Assembly: GCF_017948455.1 (NCBI RefSeq)
Contig: NZ_JAFFSU010000039.1
Location: 1 to 48,666, forward strand
Reading direction: 5' to 3'
Length of the DNA stretch: 48,666 nt
Source: Streptomyces sp. GESEQ-4
GTDB lineage: Bacteria > Actinomycetota > Actinomycetes > Streptomycetales > Streptomycetaceae
Shown here one piece after another: positions 40,904 through 48,617 of this stretch (the first letter of the stretch is position 1; every line of letters starts with the position of its first letter). Under the pieces are notes generated by a model. That model worked only from the letters and a program-made list of their open reading frames with translations, made no database searches and was not told where the DNA came from. The position numbers were made by a program, and so were the translations under genes.

Positions 40904-41902
40904 ATGCCGCGGAACTTCACGCTCTTCACCGGCCAGTGGGCCGACCTCCCCCTCGAAGAGGTCTGTGGCCTCGCCCGAGACTTCGGTTACGACGGGCTCG
41001 AACTCGCCTGCTGGGGCGACCACTTCGAGGTCGACAAGGCCCTCGCGGACCCGTCGTACCTCCAGTCCCGGCACGCGCTGCTGGACAAGTACGGCCTCAA
41101 ATGCTGGGCGATCTCCAACCACCTCGTCGGCCAGGCCGTCTGCGACGCCATCATCGACGAGCGCCACCAGGCGATCCTGCCGGGCGAGATCTGGGCCGAC
41201 GGAGACCCGGAGGGGGTGCGGCGGCGGGCCGCGGACCGTATGAAGGACACCGCGCGTGCGGCGTCCGCCTTCGGTGTCGACACCGTCATCGGCTTCACCG
41301 GCTCCGCGATCTGGCATCTGGTCGCGATGTTCCCGCCCGCCCCCGAGTCGATGATTGACCGGGGCTACCAGGACTTCGCCGACCGCTGGAACCCGATCCT
41401 CGACGTCTTCGACGCGGAGGGCGTGCGGTTCGCCCACGAAGTCCACCCGAGCGAGATCGCCTACGACTACTGGACAACTCACCGCGCGCTGGCGGCAGTT
41501 GACCACCGGCCGGCCTTCGGCCTGAACTTCGACCCCTCCCACTTCGTGTGGCAGGACCTCGACCCGGTCGGCTTCCTCTGGGACTTCCGCGACCGCATCT
41601 ACCACGTCGACTGCAAGGAAGCCCGCAAGCGGCTCGACGGCCGCAACGGCCGCCTCGGCTCGCATCTGCCCTGGGGCGACCCGCGCCGCGGCTGGGACTT
41701 CGTGTCGGCGGGCCACGGCGACGTCCCCTGGGAGGACGTCTTCCGCATGCTGCGCTCCATCGACTACCAGGGCCCCATCTCCGTGGAGTGGGAGGACGCC
41801 GGCATGGACCGGCTGCAGGGCGCACCCGAGGCCCTGACCCGCCTCAAGGCCTACGACTTCGAGCCGCCGTCGGCCTCCTTCGACGCGGCCTTCGGCAACT
41901 GA
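40904..41902 (+). CDS. Sugar phosphate isomerase/epimerase family protein (xylose-isomerase-like TIM barrel)
   Basis: A 332-residue AP-endonuclease-2/xylose-isomerase-like TIM barrel. Metal-binding candidates along the barrel are the Glu of YDGLELACWGDHFE, the Glu and His of FAHEVHPSEIAYDY, the Asp and His of LNFDPSHFVWQDLD, the Asp of YHVDCKEARK and the Glu of ISVEWEDAGMDR. Relatives isomerise or epimerise keto-sugars and are frequent partners of Gfo/Idh/MocA enzymes. GAGGAGG lies 10 bases before the ATG. It is cytosolic. The substrate is unknown. Confidence 0.93.
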   Translation: MPRNFTLFTGQWADLPLEEVCGLARDFGYDGLELACWGDHFEVDKALADPSYLQSRHALLDKYGLKCWAISNHLVGQAVCDAIIDERHQAILPGEIWADGDPEGVRRRAADRMKDTARAASAFGVDTVIGFTGSAIWHLVAMFPPAPESMIDRGYQDFADRWNPILDVFDAEGVRFAHEVHPSEIAYDYWTTHRALAAVDHRPAFGLNFDPSHFVWQDLDPVGFLWDFRDRIYHVDCKEARKRLDGRNGRLGSHLPWGDPRRGWDFVSAGHGDVPWEDVFRMLRSIDYQGPISVEWEDAGMDRLQGAPEALTRLKAYDFEPPSASFDAAFGN

Positions 41903-41982
41903 GCAGTTCACTTCTCCGGGGTGACGGCGCACCCCGGCGCAAGGCACCCGCATGGACAACCAGCCCCATTCTGGAGGCACCC

Positions 41983-44472
41983 GTGCACGCGAACGACCGC
42001 ACCGCCAGCACCGCCAGAAACGAGACCCACAGACGACGCCGCCTGTCCTTCCGCAAGGCGGTCGCCCTGCTCAGCGGGACGCTGCTGGCAGGCGCGTCCC
42101 TCACCCTCGCAGCGCCCCCCGCCAGCGCCGGACCCTCGGTGGCCGCCGAGGACTTCCAGCAGGTCACGCTCGCCAAGGGCGAGCCGGAGGTCGGCGAGCC
42201 CATATCGCTCGCCGTCCTCCCGGACCGCTCGGTCCTGCACACCTCCCGCGACGGCGAACTCCGGCTCACCGACGCGACGGGCACCACCAAGCTCGCCGGC
42301 AAGCTCGACGTCTACTCGCACGACGAAGAAGGCCTCCAAGGCGTAGGCGTGGACCCGGGATTCGCCGACAACCGGTTCGTCTACCTCTACTACGCGCCCC
42401 CGATGAACACCCCGGCGGGCGACGCCCCCGAGACCGGCACCGCCGCCGACTTCGCCCCCTTCGACGGCGTCAACCGCCTCTCCCGCTTCGTGCTGAAGAC
42501 GGACGGCACCCTCGACACCGCCAGCGAGCAGAAGATCCTCGACGTCCCGGCCACGCGCGGCATCTGCTGCCACGTCGGCGGCGACATCGACTTCGACGCG
42601 GCGGGGAACCTGTACCTGTCGACCGGTGACGACTCCAACCCGTTCCAGTCGGACGGCTTCACCCCCATCGACGAGCGCGCCAACCGCAACCCGGCCTTCG
42701 ACGCCCAGCGCACGGCCGGCAACACCAACGACCTGCGCGGCAAGATCCTCCGCATCAAGGTCAACGCCGACGGCTCCTACGCCATCCCCGACGGCAACCT
42801 CTTCGCGCCCGGCACGGACAAGACGCGCCCCGAGATCTACGCGATGGGCCTGCGCAACCCGTTCCGCTTCAGCGTCGACAAGGAGACGGGGATTCTGTAC
42901 GTGGGCGAGTACGGCCCCGACGCGGGAGCCGCCGACCCCGCCCGTGGACCCGCGGGCCAGGTCGAGTTCGCCCGCATCACAAAGCCCGGCAACTTCGGCT
43001 GGCCGTACTGCACCGGCGACAACGACGCCTACGTGGACTACGACTTCGCGACCGGCGCTTCGGGTGCGGCATTCGACTGCGCCGCCCCCAAGAACACCTC
43101 CCCGAACAACACCGGCCTGACCGACCTTCCCCCGGCCCAGGCCGCCTGGATCCCGTACGACGGTCCGTCCGTCCCGGAGTTCGGTGACGGCTCCGAGTCC
43201 CCGATGGGCGGCCCGGTCTACCACTACGACCCCGACCTCGACTCTCCGGTCAAGTTCCCGGAGGCGTACGACGGTGACTTCTTCGCGGGCGAGTTCGGCC
43301 GCCGCTGGATCAAGCGCATCACCTCGGACGCCGACGGCACAGTGCAGGCGATCAACGACATCCCGTGGTCCGGCACCCAGATCATGGACATGGAGTTCGG
43401 CCCGGACGGCGCGCTGTACGTCCTCGACTACGGCGTCTCCTGGTTCGGCGGCGACGAGCACTCAGCCCTGTACCGCATCGAGAACGCGACCGATGGCCAC
43501 TCCCCGGTGGCGCAGGCGTCCGCTTCCGTGACGTCCGGTCAGGCGCCGCTGAAGGTGAAGTTCTCCTCCGCCGGCTCCAGTGACGCCGACGGTGACGCCC
43601 TCACGTACAGCTGGGACTTCGGCGACGGCGCCAAGTCGACGTCGGCGAACCCCACGCACAAGTACACGAAGAACGGGACCTACACGGCGACGCTGACCGC
43701 CAAGGACGCGAGCGGCCGGAGCGGCAGCGCGAGCGTACAGATCGTGGTGGGCAACACGGCGCCGACGGTGACTCTGGAACTGCCGCGTGACGGGCAGCTG
43801 TTCAGCTTCGGGGAGGCCGTGCCGTTCAAGGTGAAGGTCACCGACCCGGAGGACGGGACCATCGACTGCGCCAAGGTCAAGGTCACCTTCGTCCTCGGCC
43901 ACGACAGCCACGGTCACCCGGTGACCTCGGCGAACGGCTGCACCGGCACCATCCAGACCAGCGCCGACGGCGGCCATGACGAGGACGCGAACATCTTCGG
44001 CGTCTTCGACGCGGAGTACACCGACGGCGGTGGCGGCGGCCAGGAGGCGCTGACCACCCACGACCAGTCCGTCGTCCAGCCCAAGCACCGCCAGGCCGAG
44101 CACTTCGGCAAGGCCTCGGGAGCCAAGGTGCAGACGCGTGCCACGGCCCATGGCGGCGAGACCGTCGGCGACATCAACAACGGCGACTGGATCTCCTTCG
44201 AGCCCTACGTCCTGAGCAACGCCAAGAAGCTCACGGCACGGGTCGCCTCCGAGGGTGCGGGCGGCAAGCTCGAGATCCGCGCGGGCTCGCCCAAGGGACG
44301 CGTCCTCGGCACCGCGACCGTTCCGGTGACGGGCGGCTGGGAGACCTACCAGGACGTCAGTACGTCCCTGAAGGGCGCACCACGCGGGACGACCACGCTC
44401 TACCTGGTCTTCAAGGGCAGTGGCACCGGCGCCCTGTACGAGGTGGACGACTTCACCTTCACCACGGGCTGA
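41983..44472 (+). CDS. Secreted PQQ-type sugar dehydrogenase with PKD and C-terminal carbohydrate-binding domains
   Basis: An 829-residue exported protein. Residues 1-48 are a signal peptide (KAVALLSGTLLAGASLTLAA). Residues 58-495 are a glucose/sorbosone-dehydrogenase-like six-bladed propeller (DEEGLQGVGVDPGFADNRFV, NDLRGKILRIKV, MGLRNPFRFSVDKETGILYV, ITKPGNFGWPYC, GGPVYHYDPDL). Residues 502-585 are a PKD domain (TYSWDFGDGAKSTSANPTHK). An Ig/PKD-like segment follows at 590-690, and a CBM6-like domain at about 690-829 (QAEHFGKASGAKVQTRATAH, VGDINNGDWISFEPYV, YLVFKGSGTG). The GTG follows TGGAGG by seven bases. Whether it binds PQQ and what it oxidises is not settled by the sequence. It lies directly before the ThuA-DUF1080 gene. 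Confidence 0.9.
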   Translation: MHANDRTASTARNETHRRRRLSFRKAVALLSGTLLAGASLTLAAPPASAGPSVAAEDFQQVTLAKGEPEVGEPISLAVLPDRSVLHTSRDGELRLTDATGTTKLAGKLDVYSHDEEGLQGVGVDPGFADNRFVYLYYAPPMNTPAGDAPETGTAADFAPFDGVNRLSRFVLKTDGTLDTASEQKILDVPATRGICCHVGGDIDFDAAGNLYLSTGDDSNPFQSDGFTPIDERANRNPAFDAQRTAGNTNDLRGKILRIKVNADGSYAIPDGNLFAPGTDKTRPEIYAMGLRNPFRFSVDKETGILYVGEYGPDAGAADPARGPAGQVEFARITKPGNFGWPYCTGDNDAYVDYDFATGASGAAFDCAAPKNTSPNNTGLTDLPPAQAAWIPYDGPSVPEFGDGSESPMGGPVYHYDPDLDSPVKFPEAYDGDFFAGEFGRRWIKRITSDADGTVQAINDIPWSGTQIMDMEFGPDGALYVLDYGVSWFGGDEHSALYRIENATDGHSPVAQASASVTSGQAPLKVKFSSAGSSDADGDALTYSWDFGDGAKSTSANPTHKYTKNGTYTATLTAKDASGRSGSASVQIVVGNTAPTVTLELPRDGQLFSFGEAVPFKVKVTDPEDGTIDCAKVKVTFVLGHDSHGHPVTSANGCTGTIQTSADGGHDEDANIFGVFDAEYTDGGGGGQEALTTHDQSVVQPKHRQAEHFGKASGAKVQTRATAHGGETVGDINNGDWISFEPYVLSNAKKLTARVASEGAGGKLEIRAGSPKGRVLGTATVPVTGGWETYQDVSTSLKGAPRGTTTLYLVFKGSGTGALYEVDDFTFTTG

Positions 44473-44483
44473 GAGGAGACGTG

Positions 44484-45857
44484 ATGCGATCAACCAGCCG
44501 AATGGCGACCGCGGTTGTGGGCGCGGCACTGGTCCTCGGCTGCGTCTCGGGGCCGGCCGCGTCGGACCCCGACGCAGACCCCGACGCGGACGCCGGGCGG
44601 GTGCTGGTCTTCTCCAAGACCGCGGGCTTCCGCCATGACTCCATCCCCGAGGGCGTGGCAGCCCTCAAGGAACTCGGCGCGTCGAGCGGCTACACCGTCG
44701 ACGCGACCGAGAACGCGGGCGCCTTCACCCCGTCGAACCTGCGGCGCTACGACGCCGTGGTCTTCCTCTCGACGACCGGCGACGTCCTGAACGGCAAGCA
44801 ACAGCGCGCCTTCGAGGGCTACATCCGGCAGGGCGGCGGCTATATGGGCGTCCACGCCGCCGCCGACACCGAGTACGACTGGGCGTTCTATGGCGGTATC
44901 GCCGGCGCGTATTTCGAGTCGCACCCGGCGATCCAGCGCGCGACGGTGCACGTCGAGGACCACGCGCACCCCGCGACCGCGGGTCTGAACACCGCCTGGG
45001 ACCGGACGGACGAGTGGTACAACTACCGCTCCAACCCCCGGGATCGGGCTCATGTCCTCGCCTCGCTGGACGAGTCCTCGTACACGGGCGGCACGATGGA
45101 GGGCGACCACCCGATCGCCTGGTGCCAGCAGTACCAGGGCGGACGCTCCTTCTACACGGGCGGCGGTCACACCAAGGAGTCCTTCGCCGAACCGGCCTTC
45201 CGGCAGCACCTGTTGGGCGGGCTGCGCTGGACCGCCGGCGACGCCCAGGCCGACTGCCGCCCGGAGAACGGCTACCGCCCGATCTTCGACGGCACGGCCG
45301 CCTCACTGGCCGACTGGAAGCAGGCGGGCCCGGGCTCGTTCGACCTGAACGACGACGGCACGCTCACGACGACCGGCGGCCTCGGCATGCTCTGGTATGC
45401 CTCCAAGGGCTACGGCTCCTACTCACTGAAGCTCGACTGGAAGGTGGACGGAGACGACAACTCCGGTGTATTCGTGGGATTTCCGCCCTCGGACGACCCG
45501 TGGTCGGCTGTCGACAACGGCTATGAGATCCAGATCGACGCCACGGACGTACCGGAGAAGACGACCGGGTCCGTCTACGGCTTCCGGTCCGCCGACCTGG
45601 CCGCGCGCGACCGTGCGCTGAACCCGCCGGGGGAGTGGAACACGTACGAGATCCGCGTGGTGGGCGAACGCCTGCGCGTGTGGCTCAACGGCGTCCAGAT
45701 CAACGACTTCACCAACACCGATCCGGCCCGGAGCCTGCGCGACGGACATGTCGGCATCCAGAACCACGGAGCCGACGACCAGGTGTCCTTCCGCGACATC
45801 CGGATCAAGGAACTGCCCGCGAAGGGGTCGAAGACCTCGACCGCTCCGGGCAACTGA
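44484..45857 (+). CDS. Secreted ThuA-DUF1080 fusion protein (trehalose-utilisation-like and 3-keto-glycoside hydrolase-like)
   Basis: A 457-residue exported protein. The N-terminal MATAVVGAALVLGCVSGPAA is a signal peptide or a weak lipobox (VLGC). Residues 38-245 are a ThuA-like class I amidotransferase fold (GRVLVFSKTAGFRHDSIPEG, RYDAVVFLSTTGDVLNGKQQ, GGGYMGVHAAADTEYDWAFY, GRSFYTGGGHTKESF). Residues 262-447 are a DUF1080/3-keto-disaccharide hydrolase jelly roll (YRPIFDGTAASLADWKQAGP, WKVDGDDNSGVFVGFP, YEIQIDATD, LNPPGEWNTYEIRVVGERL). ThuA proteins act in 3-keto-disaccharide metabolism and DUF1080 members cleave 3-keto-glycosides. I chose the ATG at 44484, five bases after GGAGACGTG spacing fits; the GTG three bases earlier is too close to AGGAG. 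It is the last gene before a perfect terminator. Confidence 0.92.
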   Translation: MRSTSRMATAVVGAALVLGCVSGPAASDPDADPDADAGRVLVFSKTAGFRHDSIPEGVAALKELGASSGYTVDATENAGAFTPSNLRRYDAVVFLSTTGDVLNGKQQRAFEGYIRQGGGYMGVHAAADTEYDWAFYGGIAGAYFESHPAIQRATVHVEDHAHPATAGLNTAWDRTDEWYNYRSNPRDRAHVLASLDESSYTGGTMEGDHPIAWCQQYQGGRSFYTGGGHTKESFAEPAFRQHLLGGLRWTAGDAQADCRPENGYRPIFDGTAASLADWKQAGPGSFDLNDDGTLTTTGGLGMLWYASKGYGSYSLKLDWKVDGDDNSGVFVGFPPSDDPWSAVDNGYEIQIDATDVPEKTTGSVYGFRSADLAARDRALNPPGEWNTYEIRVVGERLRVWLNGVQINDFTNTDPARSLRDGHVGIQNHGADDQVSFRDIRIKELPAKGSKTSTAPGN

Positions 45858-45859
45858 AC

Positions 45860-45897
45860 GACGGCGGGCGGGGGACGCCGGACTCCCGCCCGCCGTC
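45860..45897 (+). terminator. Terminator of the sugar operon
   Basis: Perfect 13-bp stem GACGGCGGGCGGG (45860-45872) and CCCGCCCGCCGTC (45885-45897) with a 12-base loop, three bases after the stop of the ThuA-DUF1080 gene. It ends with CTCCCACTTGTG rather than a T-tract. Confidence 0.85.
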
Positions 45898-45931
45898 TCC
45901 CACTTGTGCGTTCCCGGACGAGGCTCGTGAC

Positions 45932-46009
45932 CGGTGTTCGGGTATGGAGTTCGGGCATGGAGTTCGCGCCCGGTGTTCGGGTACGGAGTTCGCGCCCGGC
46001 GTTCGCGTA
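45932..46009. repeat. Six 13-bp tandem repeats before the inositol-phosphate-synthase-like gene
   Basis: Six units with exact 13-bp period, starting at 45932, 45945, 45958, 45971, 45984 and 45997. Units 1 and 4 are identical (CGGTGTTCGGGTA); unit 2 is TGGAGTTCGGGCA, unit 3 TGGAGTTCGCGCC, unit 5 CGGAGTTCGCGCC and unit 6 CGGCGTTCGCGTA. All keep the core G-TTCG-G at fixed positions. A weaker seventh unit may precede. The array ends five bases before the AAGGAGG of the downstream gene, so it is its leader. Confidence 0.85.
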
Positions 46010-46026
46010 CGACAAGGAGGCTGCCC

Positions 46027-47352
46027 ATGTCCGCGTCCCTTTCTCGACCGCCTCGTGTGGGGGTATGGCTGATCGGAGCCCGCGGCTCCGTGGCCACGAC
46101 CGTCGTCGCGGGGTGCGCCGCCGTCACGGCGGGCCTGCATCCGCCCACCGGAATGGTCACCGAGACCCCCGACTTCACGGACTGCGGTCTGCCACCCCTG
46201 TCCTCCCTCGTCTTCGGCGGCCACGACACGGTCGACTGCCCCCTGCCGAAACGCGCCGAGACCCTCGCGGCGGGCGGCGTCCTTCCACCCGGCCTCCCCG
46301 CGGCGATCGCCTCCGAACTGACCGCGGCGGACCGGGAGATCAGGTCCGGCGGCCCGGCTCCCGGCGACACCCGGGACGAGGAGGACCTGATCGCCGCCTT
46401 CGCCGCGGACATCCAGGACTTCGTACGACGGTGTGGACTGGAGCGCGCGGTGGTGGTGAACGTGGCCTCCACGGAACCCCCGGCCACCGGCGCCTCCCTC
46501 CCGCCGAGTTCCCTGTACGCGGCGGCTGCCCTCCGCGCGGGCTGCCCGTACGTCAACTTCACCCCGTCGACCGGCCTGCACCACCCCTCGCTCGCCGCCC
46601 TGGCCGAGTCGAGCGGTCTGCCGTACGCGGGCCGTGACGGCAAGACCGGCCAGACGCTGCTGCGTTCCGCGCTGGGCCCGATGTTCGCGCAGCGCGCCCT
46701 CGCCGTCCGGGCCTGGTCCGGCACGAACCTGCTGGGCGGCGGTGACGGTGCCGCGCTCGCGGATCCCGGCGCCGCGGCGGCGAAGAACGCCGGCAAGGAA
46801 CGGGTGCTGGCGGACACCCTCGGCACCGTCCCCGAGGGCGAGGTCCACATCGACGACGTCCCCGCCCTCGGCGACTGGAAGACCGCCTGGGACCACATCG
46901 CCTTCGACGGCTTCCTCGGCACACGGATGATCCTCCAGACCATCTGGCAGGGCTGCGACTCGGCCCTCGCGGCACCCCTCGTGCTCGACCTCGCCCGACT
47001 GGTCACCCGCGCCCACGAGACGGGCCTGTCCGGCCCGCTGTCAGAACTCGGCTTCTTCTTCAAGGACCCGGTGGGGGAGGGGCCTTCGGCTCTGGGTGAG
47101 CAGTACGCGGTGCTGCGGGAGTTCGGGGGGCGGCTGAAGGGGGCGGGGGCTCTGGGGGAGTTGGGCGACGGTTCGGGGGCGGGGGCTCCCGGGGATGCAG
47201 GGGACGGTTCAGGGACTGCGGCTGCGGCTGCGGGGGAGTTGCAGGACGGCTCGACGGCTGCGGCCACGGGAGAGCTGCAGGACGGCTCGGTGGTCGCGAC
47301 AGCCGGGGAGCCGAAGGACGGTTCGGTGGCCGGGGTCGAGGAGGAGCGGTGA
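46027..47352 (+). CDS. Inositol-3-phosphate synthase family protein
   Basis: A 441-residue NAD-dependent INO1-like protein. The Rossmann motif is RVGVWLIGARGSVATTVVAG; other INO1-like blocks are AVVVNVASTEPPATGASLPP, CPYVNFTPSTGLHHPSLAAL, YAGRDGKTGQTLLRSALGPM, SGTNLLGGGDGAALADPGAA, HIDDVPALGDWKTAWDHIAF and DGFLGTRMILQTIWQGCDSA. The core ends near residue 360; a Gly/Ala-rich tail of degenerate DGS repeats follows. AAGGAGG lies nine bases before the ATG. Family members make inositol-1-phosphate; this divergent subgroup sits next to UbiA/Ebo-type genes and may have another sugar phosphate as substrate. Its stop overlaps the next start (GTGA). Confidence 0.88.
   Translation: MSASLSRPPRVGVWLIGARGSVATTVVAGCAAVTAGLHPPTGMVTETPDFTDCGLPPLSSLVFGGHDTVDCPLPKRAETLAAGGVLPPGLPAAIASELTAADREIRSGGPAPGDTRDEEDLIAAFAADIQDFVRRCGLERAVVVNVASTEPPATGASLPPSSLYAAAALRAGCPYVNFTPSTGLHHPSLAALAESSGLPYAGRDGKTGQTLLRSALGPMFAQRALAVRAWSGTNLLGGGDGAALADPGAAAAKNAGKERVLADTLGTVPEGEVHIDDVPALGDWKTAWDHIAFDGFLGTRMILQTIWQGCDSALAAPLVLDLARLVTRAHETGLSGPLSELGFFFKDPVGEGPSALGEQYAVLREFGGRLKGAGALGELGDGSGAGAPGDAGDGSGTAAAAAGELQDGSTAAATGELQDGSVVATAGEPKDGSVAGVEEER
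47130..47340 (+). repeat. Degenerate in-frame repeats in the tail of the INO1-like protein
   Basis: The C-terminal tail consists of about five 11-15-residue units built around a DGS core: GELGDGSGAGAP, GDAGDGSGTAAAAA, GELQDGSTAAAT, GELQDGSVVATA, GEPKDGSVAGV. The two middle units share GAGCTGCAGGACGGCTCG-like DNA. The tail is likely disordered. Confidence 0.7.
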
Positions 47353-48617
47353 GTGGGGACCGTGACGGGGCTTGGCTGCGTGTCGTGGGTGACGGGGGGA
47401 TGGGGGATCGAGCTGCTCGGGCGGGTGGTTCGGGCCGTGTCGATGCCGGTGGTGTCGAGGCGGTGGGCCGGGACGACACCGGTACCGGTGAGGCCGCGCA
47501 CCGCGTTGGTGCCGCAATCGACCTGACCCCGACCCTGCGCCAGGTCCCCGCCCGTACTGCCGCCCCGAGCCGGGCGCGCGCCTGGGCCGAACTCCTGCGG
47601 ATCCCGGCCCTGTTCACGGTGCCCGGCGATGCCCTGGCAGGCGCCGCCGCGACCGGGGTGCACCCCAACCGCCGCACTCTGCTCGCCATCGGATCCTCCC
47701 TCCTTCTGTACGAGGCCGGCATGGCTCTCAACGACTGGGCGGACAGGGACGAGGACGCCGTGGAACGCCCGCACCGCCCCCTGCCCTCCGGCCGCATCCA
47801 CCCCACCGCGGCCCTCACGGCAGCCTGCGCCTTCACCGCGGGAGGGCTCGCCCTGGCCGCCCGCGCCGGCCGCCCCGCCCTCGCGGTCGCGGTGCCTCTC
47901 GCGGCGACCGTCTGGGCCTACGACCTCGCCGCGAAGCACACCCCCGCGGGCCCGCCCGCCATGGGCCTGGCCCGCGGCCTGGACGTCCTCCTCGGCGCCG
48001 CGGCGACCGCCGGCCGCACCCGCGCGGCCCTCCCGTCCGCCGCCGTCCTCGGCGCACACACCCTCGCGGTCACGACCGTCTCCCGCCAGGAAACGCGGGG
48101 CGGTTCACCCCTGGCCCCCTTGGCGGCGCTGGCCACGACCGCGGTGCTGTCACGGCTGCTGACCCGCCCGAGCACGAGGCACGCCTCCGCGGACCCGTCG
48201 ACGGAATCCCCAGCCGGCACCAGCCGCACCCCGTTCCGGCGGCCCTCATCTGACCAAGTGACCGCAGCTGACCTAGGCCTGCCGGCCACGACTACCCCCG
48301 CCGCCAAGCCGAGCCCCGCCAAGCGGCCCCTGGCCCCCCCGAACCCGGCCGCCATGCCGAGCCCCGCCGCCAATCCGAGCCCCGCCATGCCACCCCCGGC
48401 CACCCCGACCCCCCTTCCCCCAGCCCCCCCCCCGGTCTACGCGGCAACCGCGGCCCGCCCCTACTTCCACGCCACGCTCAACCCGTCACCCCCACTCACC
48501 CCACGCGCCGTCCCCCGCCGCCACCCCCCGACGAACCCCCCCCCAACCGCCCCCCCCGCCCCGCCCCCGACCCGCGCGTGCCCCGCACCCCCTCCCCCCC
48601 CCGCGGCGGCGCCATGA
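47349..48617 (+). CDS. UbiA-type prenyltransferase, EboC/SCO3242-like
   Basis: A predicted membrane prenyltransferase, 422 residues as read. The aspartate-rich motif is ALNDWADRDEDAVERPHRPL (residues 126-145), which binds the prenyl diphosphate through magnesium; flanking hydrophobic helices are RRTLLAIGSSLLLYEAGMAL, PTAALTAACAFTAGGLALAA and PALAVAVPLAATVWAYDLAA. The second motif region MGLARGLDVLLGAAATAGRT follows. The first 70 residues are unlike the family, so the true start may be downstream. From about residue 280 a proline-rich stretch interrupts the fold before YAATAARPYFHATLNPSPPL, a conserved C-terminal piece, after which the sequence becomes C-rich and unlike homologues. A frameshift or sequencing error there is likely. 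It overlaps the next gene (ATGA). Confidence 0.72.
   Translation: MSGDRDGAWLRVVGDGGMGDRAARAGGSGRVDAGGVEAVGRDDTGTGEAAHRVGAAIDLTPTLRQVPARTAAPSRARAWAELLRIPALFTVPGDALAGAAATGVHPNRRTLLAIGSSLLLYEAGMALNDWADRDEDAVERPHRPLPSGRIHPTAALTAACAFTAGGLALAARAGRPALAVAVPLAATVWAYDLAAKHTPAGPPAMGLARGLDVLLGAAATAGRTRAALPSAAVLGAHTLAVTTVSRQETRGGSPLAPLAALATTAVLSRLLTRPSTRHASADPSTESPAGTSRTPFRRPSSDQVTAADLGLPATTTPAAKPSPAKRPLAPPNPAAMPSPAANPSPAMPPPATPTPLPPAPPPVYAATAARPYFHATLNPSPPLTPRAVPRRHPPTNPPPTAPPAPPPTRACPAPPPPPAAAP

Noticed and set aside
45932..46009. CRISPR array or origin iterons
   Set aside because: Units are directly adjacent without spacers, so not CRISPR; no replication gene is near, so an origin is not supported.
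45423..48059. 878-codon minus-strand frame
   Set aside because: Runs antisense to three plausible genes and over the 13-bp repeat array; low-complexity composition.
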